From contig CP099977.1 of the NCBI GenBank assembly GCA_024372495.1, positions 3,658,001 to 3,722,000 of the forward strand: 64,000 bases of DNA, read 5' to 3'. Source of the DNA: Pseudarthrobacter sp. Fe7 (GTDB lineage: Bacteria > Actinomycetota > Actinomycetes > Actinomycetales > Micrococcaceae). Shown here one piece after another: positions 1 to 9,127 of the stretch. The position numbers and the translations under genes were made by a program. The notes beneath the pieces were generated by a model. The model worked only from the letters and a program-made list of their open reading frames with translations. It did no database searches and was not told the DNA's origin. Numbering within the stretch: the first letter of the stretch is position 1; each line of letters opens with the position of its first letter.

Positions 1-445
1 CCAGGTAGGTCTTGAGCAGGCCGGAGAACTCCTGGGGCTCGGTCCACTGGCCTCGGGTACCGCAGTTGGCGCAGGCGATGTCCTTCAGGCCGTTCTCCGC
101 CGGACGGCCCTTCTTTTCCTCGTATTCCTCTTCGAGGTGGTCGGCACGGTAGCGCTTGTGGCAGGAGAGGCATTCAACCAGTGGGTCGGAGAAGACCTCC
201 ACGTGGCCGGACGCTTCCCAGACCTGGCGGGGCAGGATGACGGAGGAGTCCAGGCCCACCACGTCCTCGCGGCCACGCACCACGGACTGCCACCACTGCC
301 GCTTGATGTTTTCCTTCAGCTCGGCACCGAGGGGCCCGTAGTCCCAGGCAGAGCGGGAACCGCCGTAGATCTCACCGGCCTGGAACACGAAGCCCCTCCG
401 CTTGGAGAGGGAAATGACCTGGTCGAGGACGGATTTTGCTGCCAT
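1..445 (-). CDS. glyS: Glycyl-tRNA synthetase, N-terminal part (runs off the left edge)
   Basis: Class II glycyl-tRNA synthetase, which charges tRNA-Gly in the cytoplasm. The visible 148 residues start [19 protein letters not shown], then show the family block [17 protein letters not shown] and a four-Cys zinc site (CLSCHKRY about residue 95 and CANCGTRG about residue 127). This is the eukaryote-like homodimeric type used by actinobacteria. The ATG start is at 445 on the minus strand. The rest of the gene, including the catalytic motifs, lies outside the window. No frame break is visible in this part. Confidence 0.93.
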   Translation of the reverse strand, partial: MAAKSVLDQVISLSKRRGFVFQAGEIYGGSRSAWDYGPLGAELKENIKRQWWQSVVRGREDVVGLDSSVILPRQVWEASGHVEVFSDPLVECLSCHKRYRADHLEEEYEEKKGRPAENGLKDIACANCGTRGQWTEPQEFSGLLKTYL

Positions 446-573
446 GGGGTAACTCCAATTTCTACAGGGCCGCTGGGTGCGGTCCGCGGGTTGTCAGGCC
501 CCGGCTTGTGCGTGCCTGCGGTACAGGGGCAACGGGCCGGGGCGGTGAAGGAAGATGGTGGAAAGCTTGTGTC

Positions 574-1563
574 CTAGCGTACCGGCCGCTGCCTGCGCAG
601 CGCGCCCCGGGGCCAGGGCAGGGTGGCAAGGATGATGGCGCCGAGGGTAAGCAGGGTTCCCAGGACGGTGGCGGGCGCGACGACGGTACCCGGGGCGGGC
701 AGCGCAAGGTCCAGGGCCAGCGAGCCGAGCAGTTGGCCCGCGATCATGCCCAACCCGGTGACCAGGACGCCAAGGCTGCGGACCAGGAGGGCACCCAGCC
801 CGATGAAGACGCAGCCCATGGGTCCGCCGAGGTAGTACCACCACTCCCCCGGCAACGGTTGGGCCGGGCCCGCCACGGCCAGCTTCACGGCGAACGCTGC
901 CCAGAGCACGATGCAGCCGGCCACGAAGTTGACCAGGGTGGCGGCAATGGGCGTGCCGTAGTGGAGGGTGGCGGTGCCGTTCATGGCCTGCTGGAAGCTC
1001 ATGAGGAATCCTGCCGCCACCGGCAGGAGGAGTGGAAGCAGGAGCCCGCCAGCCCCGTCCGCTGCGCCTCCGCCGCTGAACCGTGGCGACACCGCCCAGG
1101 CGACGGCGGCGATGGTCAGGATACAGCCGAGGATGCGGATGCCGGTGACGGACTTTTTGCCTGCCGGGCCAATTCCCAGCCGGTCCACCAGCAGGCCGCT
1201 TGCGGTCTGCCCGGTGACGGTGGCCACTGTGAAAAGGGCCACACCGAGGATGCCCACCGTGAAGGATTGGGCAAACACGAACAGCGCACCGATGGCGCCT
1301 GCCACTACGTAGATGCGGGGAAAGGCGCGGTTGCGAACCGCGGGAAGGATGCTGGCCAGGCCTGCCCGTCCCCGCGGAAGCACCAGTGAAATGACGATCA
1401 TGACCAGCAGGCCTGTGCTGAAGCTCACGGCCGCTGCGGCGATTCCGTCGTTGAGGCGGGCACCCAGGGCCCCGTTGATGCGGCCCTGGACGGGGATGGC
1501 CAGGCCGGAACCCACAGCCAGGGGCAGGCCTGCAAGAACCGGCAGGCGGGAAGGGGAGGTCAT
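574..1563 (-). CDS. DMT superfamily transporter, YdcZ/DUF606 type
   Basis: Integral membrane protein of about 329 residues with ten or so hydrophobic segments, built as two similar halves. Each half begins with a GSGLAIPVQGRINGALGA-like or AAGFLMSFQQAMNGTA-like helix, the pattern of the DUF606/YdcZ branch of the drug/metabolite transporters. The substrate cannot be told from sequence. I chose the ATG at 1563; a GTG at 1572 is also in frame. The gene lies downstream of the divergent S4 gene and ends about 130 bases beyond the glyS start, so it is probably transcribed alone. Confidence 0.8.
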   Translation of the reverse strand: MTSPSRLPVLAGLPLAVGSGLAIPVQGRINGALGARLNDGIAAAAVSFSTGLLVMIVISLVLPRGRAGLASILPAVRNRAFPRIYVVAGAIGALFVFAQSFTVGILGVALFTVATVTGQTASGLLVDRLGIGPAGKKSVTGIRILGCILTIAAVAWAVSPRFSGGGAADGAGGLLLPLLLPVAAGFLMSFQQAMNGTATLHYGTPIAATLVNFVAGCIVLWAAFAVKLAVAGPAQPLPGEWWYYLGGPMGCVFIGLGALLVRSLGVLVTGLGMIAGQLLGSLALDLALPAPGTVVAPATVLGTLLTLGAIILATLPWPRGALRRQRPVR

Positions 1564-1595
1564 TGAATCCACTGTAGTTCAGGCATTATTGCTCT

Positions 1596-1829
1596 ATGAG
1601 CAACCCCATTGACGACGTCCCCATCCGCGACAGCATGATCCGGCTGGGCCAGCTGCTGAAGCTCGCCAACCTTGTGGAGGACGGAGTGGAGGCCGCCGAG
1701 CTCATCAAGAACGGGCTGGTTAAGGTCAACGGTGAGATCGATGACCGCCGCGGCCGCCAGCTGCACAACGGCGACACCGTCACCGTCAACGGCCAGACCA
1801 TCCGGGTGGTGGCACCCACGGCGGACTAG
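1596..1829 (+). CDS. Small S4-domain RNA-binding protein
   Basis: A 77-residue protein that is almost entirely one S4 RNA-binding fold: IRLGQLLKLANLVEDG, then the loop AAELIKNGLVKVNGE and the strand GDTVTVNGQ. Free-standing S4 proteins of this size (YbcJ/YaaA/RqcP-like) bind structured RNA, often ribosomal or tRNA. Which one this is cannot be decided here. There is no clear Shine-Dalgarno sequence in front of the ATG, so translation may be leaderless. It diverges from the DMT transporter with only about 30 bases between starts. Confidence 0.85.
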   Translation: MSNPIDDVPIRDSMIRLGQLLKLANLVEDGVEAAELIKNGLVKVNGEIDDRRGRQLHNGDTVTVNGQTIRVVAPTAD

Positions 1830-1861
1830 CCGCGGCGGCTGGCCTGCCGCCGTCGTCCCTC

Positions 1862-2512
1862 CTACTTGTTCAGCACCTCATGCGTGAGGAACTCCCCCAC
1901 GTGCTCGATCTCCTGCTGGTTGATGCCGTGCCACATTCCGGTGTACAGCACTTTGGTGAGCTTGACGTGCTTGCGCACCCACCCCATGGTGAACTCGATC
2001 TTGTCCTGGGTGATCACCGGATCCTGCTGGTCGCGGCCCCAGAACATGGGGACGGTCCCGTCCAGCTCGGAATCCTTGAAGGTGGGGTCGTTGCCGGCGT
2101 CCACCACGAAGCCCGAAAGGCCGACGACGGCGGCGAAGTCGGCGGGCCGCTGGCGCAGGAGCGTGGTGGCCATGGCCATGCCCATGGAAAAGCCCAGCAG
2201 CGAGACGGACGGGTGGCCCGCCCTGATGGTGTCGATCCATTCCAGTACGTAGGCCGAAGCCTCCTTGACCCGGTCCAGCGAGTAGTCGATGGAGGCCGTC
2301 AGCGGGAACCAGGTGAAGCCGGGGCCCATGGCGATGGGCGCCCGCACCGAGGCGACAGCGAAGTCCCCGGGCAGCATGTCGGCGACGCTGAGCAGGTCCT
2401 GCTCATTGGCACCGTAGCCGTGGAGAAGCACCAGCAGCGGTTTGCCGGCACGCTGGCCTTCCGGATGGGACCACAGGACAACGGGGGCAGGAAATACTTC
2501 GGCGTCAGTCAT
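1862..2512 (-). CDS. Alpha/beta hydrolase, phospholipase/carboxylesterase family
   Basis: Cytosolic esterase-like protein of 216 residues. It has the oxyanion-region motif LLHGYGANEQDL, the nucleophile elbow LLGFSMGMAM (Ser of GFSMG), a later Asp in the WGRDQQDPVI block, and the catalytic His in TGMWHGINQQ, which together match the carboxylesterase/YpfH-like family. I placed the start at 2512 because GGAAA lies five bases upstream. An open frame extends to 2602 but would run through the start of the divergent SGNH gene. The natural ester substrate is unknown. Confidence 0.87.
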   Translation of the reverse strand: MTDAEVFPAPVVLWSHPEGQRAGKPLLVLLHGYGANEQDLLSVADMLPGDFAVASVRAPIAMGPGFTWFPLTASIDYSLDRVKEASAYVLEWIDTIRAGHPSVSLLGFSMGMAMATTLLRQRPADFAAVVGLSGFVVDAGNDPTFKDSELDGTVPMFWGRDQQDPVITQDKIEFTMGWVRKHVKLTKVLYTGMWHGINQQEIEHVGEFLTHEVLNK

Positions 2513-2589
2513 GGTTTCCATTCTTACAGTTACCGGAAAGTAGCAACCTACGTTCGCGTAGGCAGCAAAACGGAAGGCAGGATAGGACC

Positions 2590-3458
2590 GTGACTGACGC
2601 AAGTGCCATCCAGACCCCGTCTGCGCTCCCCGGCCCCCACCCCTGGACCCGGTATGTGGCGATGGGTGACTCCTTCACCGAAGGCATCGGCGACCCCGAG
2701 CCCTCAAGCCCCGGCGGCCATCGCGGCTGGGCGGACCGCGTAGCCGAGGAACTGGGCCGCACCCAGCCGGATTTCGCCTACGCCAACCTTGCCGTCCGCG
2801 GCCGGCTGCTGCAGCAGATCGTGGACCAGCAGTTGGCCCCTGCCCTGGAACTCAAGCCGGACCTGGTTACCCTGTCCGCCGGCGGCAACGACCTGATCCG
2901 CCCCGGCGGCGATCCTGACGTCCTGGCCGGGAAACTCGATTCCGTGGTCCAGATCCTGTCCGCGGGCGGCGCCACCGTGGTGTTGTTCAACGGCCCGGAT
3001 ACGGGTTCGTCGGTGCTGGGCCGGATCCGCAGCAAGGTGGCCATCTATAACGAGAACCTGCGCACGGTGGCGGCCCGGCATGACGCCGTGATCGCGGACA
3101 TGTGGTCGCTGCGGCAGTTGAGCGACCCGCAGATGTGGGACCAGGACCGGCTGCACTTCTCCCCCTGGGCCACCACACCATCGCCGCCATGGTGCTGGAT
3201 TCGCTGAACGTACAGCATTCCCTGGAACCGCTGCAGCCCAAGCCGCTCCCGCCGCGCACCTGGCGCGAGGCCAGGAGCGGGGACTTCGTGTGGGCACGGG
3301 AATACTTCGTGCCGTGGGTACTGCGCCGGCTGCGGCACCAGTCCTCCGGCGACGGCGTCACGGCAAAACGGCCGACGCCGGGTCCCGTCTTTGGCCCGGG
3401 TGTTCCGTTGGGATCGGGCGAGGGTCCGCTGGGAACTTCCGAACCCAGCCGCCGGTAG
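2590..3458 (+). CDS. SGNH/GDSL hydrolase (one-base frame break)
   Basis: Lipase/esterase-like SGNH hydrolase. Block I is VAMGDSFTEGIGD (nucleophile Ser), block III is LSAGGNDLIRPGG, and block V is the Asp/His pair in WDQDRLHFSP followed by LGHH. GTG start at 2590. The frame breaks at the C run 3161-3165: reading as written gives a false end near 3207, while one extra base restores LGHHTIAAMVLDSLN and a stop at 3458, for 289 residues. Because the break falls inside a conserved block, a sequence error is more likely than a real mutation. No signal peptide is evident. Confidence 0.8.
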
Positions 3459-3505
3459 GGCCCCCGGGGTTACGCTGGAAGGACACACTCGAGAGGCGCG
3501 GCACC

Positions 3506-4055
3506 GTGAGCAGCTTGTTTTTCTGGATCATCATCCTGTCCTTCGTTGTCCCCATGGCCATGCGGGCATACCGGCGCTCCATGGCGCGGCGGGAACGGGA
3601 CCAGGGCTTGCCCGGGCCGTTTACCGGGCCAGGCCAGTTCCCCGGTTCCAACCAGTACCCGGGGTCCAACCAGTACCCCGGATACGGCCAATTTCCAGGC
3701 TCCGCCGGGCCGCAGAGCAACCAGCCCCGCAACGGCTACACCCAGCAGGACTACTTCTCCGGCGGCTTCCGCCAGCCCGGCCAGCAGGACCAGCCGCCGC
3801 TGCCTTACCAGTACGGGCAGCCGCCCATGGCTGACCCCCGCTACGGTGCTGCGCCACAGGAATTCGGGCACGAACCGCCGCACCAGCAGCAGCCTTACCA
3901 GGAACAGCCTTCCGGGCCTGCCACGCCCCCGCCGCCGGCAGCACCGCAAGGGTTCCGGGCCCGGAAACTCGCCGAGCCTGGACCAGCAGTACAGCAACGG
4001 TCAGCTGTCCATGGAGGAATACATGAAGCGCCGCGCCGACATCATGAACGGCTGA
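3506..4055 (+). CDS. Membrane-anchored SHOCT-domain protein (one-base frame break)
   Basis: Small protein with three parts: an N-terminal membrane helix (SLFFWIIILSFVVPMAM), a long Pro/Gln/Gly/Tyr-rich low-complexity linker with FPGSNQYPG-like repeats, and a C-terminal SHOCT helix pair (LDQQYSNGQLSMEEYMKRR). GTG start at 3506. The frame shifts at GAGCCTG 3974-3980. Reading GAGCTG instead gives ARKLAELDQQYSNGQ in one frame and 182 residues. SHOCT domains are short oligomerisation modules; no catalytic function is implied. A strong terminator follows directly. Confidence 0.72.
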
Positions 4056-4069
4056 GCCAGCTTGGGGAT

Positions 4070-4113
4070 CACAACAGGGCGGGGACCGGATTTCCGGTCC
4101 CCGCCCTGTTGTG
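4070..4113. terminator. Strong bidirectional hairpin terminator
   Basis: Arms of about 20 bases (CACAACAGGGCGGGGACCGG and its complement) close on a tiny loop between the end of the plus-strand SHOCT gene and the end of minus-strand mmsA. There is no long U tract, as is usual in high-GC actinobacteria. The convergent placement makes it a shared terminator. Confidence 0.85.
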
Positions 4114-4170
4114 CTTAATCCACCGTGGTTAGTTCACCTTTGCGGAGCCCACTTTTCAGTCCACTTTTAC

Positions 4171-5655
4171 TCAGTCCACCTGCGGGAAACCCAGGTCGAT
4201 CACGGAAGTGGACGGGTCCGGCCAGCGGGTGGTCACTACCTTGCCCCGCGTGTAGAACCGGATGCTGTCGGGGCCATACATGTGCGTGTCGCCAAACAGC
4301 GAGTTCTTCCATCCGCCGAACGAGAAGGTGCCCACCGGGACCGGGATGGGGACGTTGACGCCCACCATGCCTGCCTCTACGTCGAATTCGAATTGCCGGG
4401 CCGCTCCGCCGTCGCGGGTGAAGATGGCCGTGCCGTTGCCGAATTCGTTGTCGTTGACCAGTTTCACGGCATCGCTGTAGGTGTCGACGCGGACCACTGA
4501 CAGGACGGGCCCGAATATCTCGTCGTCGTACACCTTCATGCCCGGCTTGACGTGGTCCACCAGGCTGACGCCAATGAAGAAGCCCTTGGAATCGAACTGT
4601 TGCGAGCGGCCGTCCACCACCACGGTGGCCCCTTCGCCTTCCGCTCCCGCCACGTAGGAGGCCACCCGGTCCCGGTGCTCCGCAGTGATCAACGGGCCCA
4701 TCTGGGAGGTGGGGTCGGTTCCCGCACCGATCTTGAGGTCTGCCATGCGGCTGGAAATCGCCTTGACCAGGTCGTCGGCGATGTTGCCCACGGCCACCAG
4801 GACGCTGACGGCCATGCAGCGTTCGCCGGCGGAACCGTAGGCGGCGGAGACCGCTGCGTCGGCAGCCATGTCCAGGTCGGCGTCGGGAAGCACCACCATG
4901 TGGTTCTTCGCCCCGCCCAGGGCCTGCACCCGCTTGCCGTGCTCCGCCGCCCGGCGGTAGATCGTCTTGGCGATGGGCGTGGACCCGACGAAGCTCACGG
5001 CCTTGACGTCAGGGTGTTCCAGCAGGACGTCTACGGCTTCCTTGTCGCCATGGACCACGTTCAGGACACCTGCCGGCAGGCCCGCCTCGGCGAAGGCCTC
5101 GGCGATGAAGACGGCGGCGGACGGATCCTTCTCGCTGGGCTTCAGCAGCACGGTGTTGCCGCAGGCCAGTGCACTGCCGATCATCCACAGCGGAACCATG
5201 GCCGGGAAGTTGAACGGGGTGATGCAGGCCACTACCCCCACCGGCTGGCGGACGGAGTGGACGTCGATGCCGCCGGAGACCTGCTCCGAGCGTTCGCCTT
5301 TGAGCATGTGGGACAGGCCGGTGGCGAAGTCGATGTTTTCCAGGCCGCGGGCGATCTCGCCCTCAGCGTCGGAGAGGACCTTGCCGTGCTCGCTGGTGAG
5401 GACGGCGGCGAGCTCGGGCTTGCGCTGGGTGAGGATTTCGCGGACCCGGAAGAAGATGGTGGTCCGCTTGGCCATGCTGGTGGCGCGCCAAGCCGGCAGT
5501 GCGGCGCGGGCGGCCGCGATGGCTTCCTCCGTCCGTGCCGCGGAGGCGAGCGCCACCTGCTTCTCCTGTTCACCGGTGGCCGGGTTGTAGACGGGACCGA
5601 AGCGGTCGGCATCGCTGACGCGCGCGCCGTTGATGTAGTGCGGAATGGTTTCCAA
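4171..5655 (-). CDS. mmsA: Methylmalonate-semialdehyde dehydrogenase (CoA-acylating)
   Basis: Aldehyde dehydrogenase-fold enzyme that converts malonate or methylmalonate semialdehyde to acetyl- or propionyl-CoA in valine and inositol breakdown. It has 494 residues, normal for the family. Landmarks are the N-terminal HYINGARV block, GVVACITPFNFPAMVPLWM for the cofactor pocket, FVGSTPIAK for NAD, and the catalytic Cys in GSAGERCMAV. I chose a TTG start at 5655: AGGAAAGAG lies a few bases upstream and TTG opens the conserved ETIPHYI sequence. It follows mmsB by 34 bases, so the two are probably one operon. Confidence 0.9.
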   Translation of the reverse strand: METIPHYINGARVSDADRFGPVYNPATGEQEKQVALASAARTEEAIAAARAALPAWRATSMAKRTTIFFRVREILTQRKPELAAVLTSEHGKVLSDAEGEIARGLENIDFATGLSHMLKGERSEQVSGGIDVHSVRQPVGVVACITPFNFPAMVPLWMIGSALACGNTVLLKPSEKDPSAAVFIAEAFAEAGLPAGVLNVVHGDKEAVDVLLEHPDVKAVSFVGSTPIAKTIYRRAAEHGKRVQALGGAKNHMVVLPDADLDMAADAAVSAAYGSAGERCMAVSVLVAVGNIADDLVKAISSRMADLKIGAGTDPTSQMGPLITAEHRDRVASYVAGAEGEGATVVVDGRSQQFDSKGFFIGVSLVDHVKPGMKVYDDEIFGPVLSVVRVDTYSDAVKLVNDNEFGNGTAIFTRDGGAARQFEFDVEAGMVGVNVPIPVPVGTFSFGGWKNSLFGDTHMYGPDSIRFYTRGKVVTTRWPDPSTSVIDLGFPQVD

Positions 5656-5689
5656 GATGGGTCTCTTTCCTGCGTTGCGTGCGTCGTGG

Positions 5690-6605
5690 TTAGTTGGACG
5701 TCGTCCGGTTGGCGGACTCAAGTGAGCCGTCCGCGAGCTTGATGATCATGGAGCAGTCCTTGCCGGCCGCACCGGCGTCGATGAGCTGCTGGAACAGCTG
5801 CTGGACATGCTTGCCGATCTCTAGCGGCGTGCCGGTGTCCTCGGCAGCGCTGATGGCCAGGCCGATGTCCTTGTTGGCAAGCTCGGTGGTGAAGGTAGGT
5901 GCGAAGTCGTTGTTGGAGGCCGCAGTGGGAACCACCCCGGGTACCGGATACCAGGTGCGGAGCGCCCACGAGTCCCCCGAGGACACCGAGGCGATGTTCC
6001 AGAAGACCTGCTTATCCAGGCCCAGCCGGTCCGCGAGGACCGCGCCCTCCGCGGTGGAGGCCAGGTTGATAAAGAGCATCAGGTTGTTGCAGATCTTGGC
6101 CGCCTGCCCGGTGGTGGGGCCGCCGGTGGGGATGATGTTCGCGGCCATGGGGCCGATGTAAACCGACGCATCGGCCACTGCGCCCTCCTCGCCGCCCACC
6201 ATGAAGGTCAGTGTTCCGGCCTCGGCGCCGCTCATGCCACCCGAGACCGGGGCGTCAACGAAGCGGAAGCCGGCGGCAGCAGCGGCGTCGTGCGCCCTGC
6301 GCCGACGCAATGTCGATCGTGGAGGAGTCCACCAGCAGGGTGCGGGTGTCCGCATGCGCCAGCACCCCGTCCTCTCCGAGATAGACTGCCCGGGCGTGCT
6401 CGCCCTTGGGCAGCATGGTGAATACGGCGTCCGCGCCGTCCACTGCTTCGGCGATGCTGGCTGCGCGTTTGACGCCCCCTGCTTCGGCGGCTGCCAGTGC
6501 CTCGGGGTTGAGGTCGAAGCCGCGCACGTCGTGCCCCGCCTTCACCAGGTTCACGGACATGTGGCCGCCCATATTGCCCAGGCCGATCCAACCGATAACT
6601 GCCAT
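5690..6605 (-). CDS. mmsB: 3-hydroxyisobutyrate dehydrogenase (one-base frame break)
   Basis: NAD-dependent beta-hydroxyacid dehydrogenase of valine degradation, which makes the semialdehyde used by MmsA. The Rossmann motif GWIGLGNMGGHM is at the N terminus, the substrate loop DAPVSGGMSGAEAGTL is near residue 120, and the catalytic Lys sits in GQAAKICNNL. The ATG at 6605 has AAAGGAG six bases upstream. The frame breaks at the CCC run 6295-6297. Removing one base joins IDIASAQ to AHDAAAAAGF and gives 304 residues. It is first in the mmsB-mmsA operon and divergent from a LysR regulator. Confidence 0.9.
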
Positions 6606-6741
6606 GCGTAAGCTCCTTTGCTTCCATTCCGGCGTAGCTGCCGACACTTCCGTGTCTAGGATCACACCCTGCTAGAGTGCAATCAAGGGAAAAATTCACA
6701 GACGCCCTGTGCATTGCTGCACATGCAAAGGAAGGCCATGC

Positions 6742-7650
6742 GTGGACTCCAGACGGTTGCCAAGCCCCGATGACCTGCTCATCCTGTTGACGGTGGCGCG
6801 GCTGGGCCGGTTCAATGCCGTGGCGGAGACACTGGGAACCACGCACACCACCATTTCCCGCCGGATCCTGGCCCTGGACAAGCAACTGGGCGGCCGCACC
6901 CTGGAACGCAGCCCGCACGGCTGGGAGTTGACGCAGTTAGGTGCCGCCGCAGTGGACGCGGCAGAGACCATCGAGGCCACACTTGGCTCACTTTCCGGGC
7001 TGATCAGCAAGGACCAGAGCGCCCTTTCCGGCCTGGTCCGGGTCGCCACGACAGACGGTGTGGGCGCCGTGTTCGTCACCCCATCGCTGGTGCGGCTCCA
7101 GCAGCAGAACCCGCAGCTGAACATTGAAATGCTGAGCGCCACCCGCAAAGTCAGCCAGAACCGGTCCGGCGTGGATCTTGAGATCGTGGTGGGCCGGGCC
7201 GACGTCAGCACAGCCCAGACCATCTTCCTGAGCAACTACTACCTGCGCCTTTATGCGAGCCCGGCCTACGCGGCCCGGCACGGCCTGCCGGAGACGCTCG
7301 ACGACGTGGGGCAGCACGCGTTTGTCTCGTACGTGGAGTCTGCGCTCCAGGTCGAAGAGCTCGGGCCGCGCTGGTCAGCGCAGCTTCCGGCGCCCAGGAC
7401 GAGTTTCCAGGCCACCAGCGTGTTCGCACAGGTGGAGGCGGTGCGAAGGGGAGCCGGCATCGGGCTGCTGCCCAACTTTATGGTGGGCGACGGCTCCGAA
7501 TTCGTTCCCGTCCTGGCGGCCGACTTTGAACGCCAGCTGCCCATCTGGGCGGTTGCACGCCCGGAGTCACTCCGTTCAGCGCGCGTACAGGCCGTGATTG
7601 CGGCGCTGAAGGAAGAGGTGAAGGAGCGTTCCGGGCTGCTGGCCGGTTAG
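6742..7650 (+). CDS. LysR-family transcriptional regulator, divergent to mmsBA
   Basis: LysR-type regulator of about 302 residues. The N-terminal winged HTH reads LLTVARLGRFNAVAETL then TTHTTISRRILALDKQLG, followed by a long linker helix and a periplasmic-binding-like effector domain (SGLVRVATTDG onward). The GTG start at 6742 has AAAGGAAGG about six bases upstream. The gene is back to back with mmsB, with about 135 bases between starts, so it probably controls mmsBA. The inducer is not known; a valine-pathway intermediate is a reasonable guess. Confidence 0.85.
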   Translation: MDSRRLPSPDDLLILLTVARLGRFNAVAETLGTTHTTISRRILALDKQLGGRTLERSPHGWELTQLGAAAVDAAETIEATLGSLSGLISKDQSALSGLVRVATTDGVGAVFVTPSLVRLQQQNPQLNIEMLSATRKVSQNRSGVDLEIVVGRADVSTAQTIFLSNYYLRLYASPAYAARHGLPETLDDVGQHAFVSYVESALQVEELGPRWSAQLPAPRTSFQATSVFAQVEAVRRGAGIGLLPNFMVGDGSEFVPVLAADFERQLPIWAVARPESLRSARVQAVIAALKEEVKERSGLLAG

Positions 7651-7778
7651 GCCATCGTTCCGGAACACCGACGGATCCCACAGCAACGCCAGCGAGTGCG
7701 GAACGGGTCCGCAGGACTGCAGAGGAAGCAGTTCCTTCTGCCCTGGACGCGCCGCGCAGCGCTCCCGGACGAGGCCTG

Positions 7779-8895
7779 CTAGGCCAGGAAGCTGCTGCGC
7801 AGCTGGCCGCCCAGCTGCCCAATCTCGGTCAGGAACCCGTCGTGGCCGATCGGCGCCTGGATGACCTGGACATCCACGTCGCCGGGCAGCGCCCGGGCCA
7901 GTTCATGGGACTGCGATGGGAAATAGAGCCTGTCGGAGTCGACGGCGGCCACAAAGAACCGCGCCGTGGACCTGGCCAGGGTTTCGGCCAGGGTGCCCCG
8001 TCCCCGGCAGACATCATGGCTCATCAGCGCCTCGGTCAAGGCGATGTAGCTGTTCGCGTCGAAGCGCTTCACGAGCTTGTTGCCCTGGTGGTCCAGGTAA
8101 CTTTCCACTTGGTAGCGGCCGCGGGAAGCCAGTGCTTCACCGCGCAGGGGCGACTCGGAGGCCTGGGGTTCCCGGCCGAAGCGCCCTTCCAGCTCTGCAG
8201 CGGAGCGGTAGGTGATGTGGGCGATGCGTCGGGCGAGGGCCAGCCCCTCTTCCGGGCTTGGGCCGCCGTAGTAGTCGCCGCCGTTGAAGTTCGGGTCCTG
8301 CCGGATGGCCAGCGTCTGGGCTTGGGCGAAGGCAATTTGTTCGGCGGTGCTGGCCGCCCCAATGGAGATCACGGCGCAGCGCTGCACCCGTTCGGGGTAC
8401 ATCACGGCCCATTCCAAGGCCCGGGCGCCGCCCATGGATCCTCCGAGGACGGCGAACCAGCTTTTGATGCCCAGCCTGGTCTGCCAGCCGGGCCTCCGCC
8501 GTGGTGCTGTCGCGCAACGTGACCAGGGGGAACCTCGATCCCCAGGGCGCTCCATCCGGAGCGGCCGAGGAGGGGCCGGTGGACCCGTAGCAGCCGCCCA
8601 CGATGTTGATGGACACAACGAAGAAACGGCCGGTATCCACGGGGGCACCCGGGCCGGCGAGTTGTTCCCACCAGCCTTCCTCATCGGTGTCGCCGCGGGT
8701 CACGTGGGTGCTGCCGGTCAGCGCGTGCTCGATCAGGATGGCGTTGCTGGCGTCCGCGTTGAGCGTCCCCCAGGTTTCGTACGCCAGGGTGACGTCCGGC
8801 AGGTATCCCCCGGCCTCAAGTTCCAGTCCCCCGATGGAGGCGTAGCGGACGATTCCGTGTTCAGGGACGGTGGTACGGGCGACGGTAACCGTCAT
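7779..8895 (-). CDS. metX: Homoserine O-acetyltransferase (one-base frame break)
   Basis: Alpha/beta-hydrolase-fold acetyltransferase that activates homoserine for methionine synthesis. The nucleophile Ser is in GGSMGGARALEW, the Asp in VAAVDSDRLYFP, and the His in APIGHDGFLTE. ATG at 8895. The frame breaks at CAGCCTG 8472-8478. Reading CAGCTG restores ADQLGIKSWFAVLGG and 371 residues. A SAM-IV riboswitch lies just upstream, and metY with its own riboswitch is next upstream. All catalytic residues are intact, so a sequence error is likely. Confidence 0.93.
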
Positions 8896-8939
8896 GGCAA
8901 GACCTCTTCTACGCGCTTGCCTGCCGTCATGTGACCGGC

Positions 8940-9030
8940 AGGCCAGGTCTTCACCCGGGGCACCCCACCGCGGATGGAGGGTTGCCGGCCAGCAAGCCGG
9001 GGCTGTCACTGGCACTCATGACCTGGTTCG
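8940..9030 (-). ncRNA. SAM-IV riboswitch upstream of metX
   Basis: Minus-strand leader that reads GGTCATGAGTGCCAG, then GGCCGGCAACCCTCC, then GGTGGGGTGCCCCGGGTG and closes with AAGACC. The outer stem pairs GGTC with GACC. This matches the SAM-IV aptamer, which binds S-adenosylmethionine and lowers expression of methionine genes in actinomycetes. The 3' end lies about 45 bases before the metX start, leaving room for a stop or RBS-masking switch. Family assignment rests on recalled consensus blocks. Confidence 0.9.
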
Positions 9031-9127
9031 AGTGTACGAAACACCCCCCGCCCCAGGCCAAGAGTATGACTGGTTGTGACTTTCCCGGCTTGCCGGCCGG
9101 CACGCGGTGCAGGCCCCGGCTCTGCTG

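Noticed and set aside
1862..2602. Longer start at 2602 for the alpha/beta hydrolase
   Set aside because: The extra N terminus has no similarity to the family, overlaps the divergent SGNH gene, and a good RBS precedes the start at 2512.
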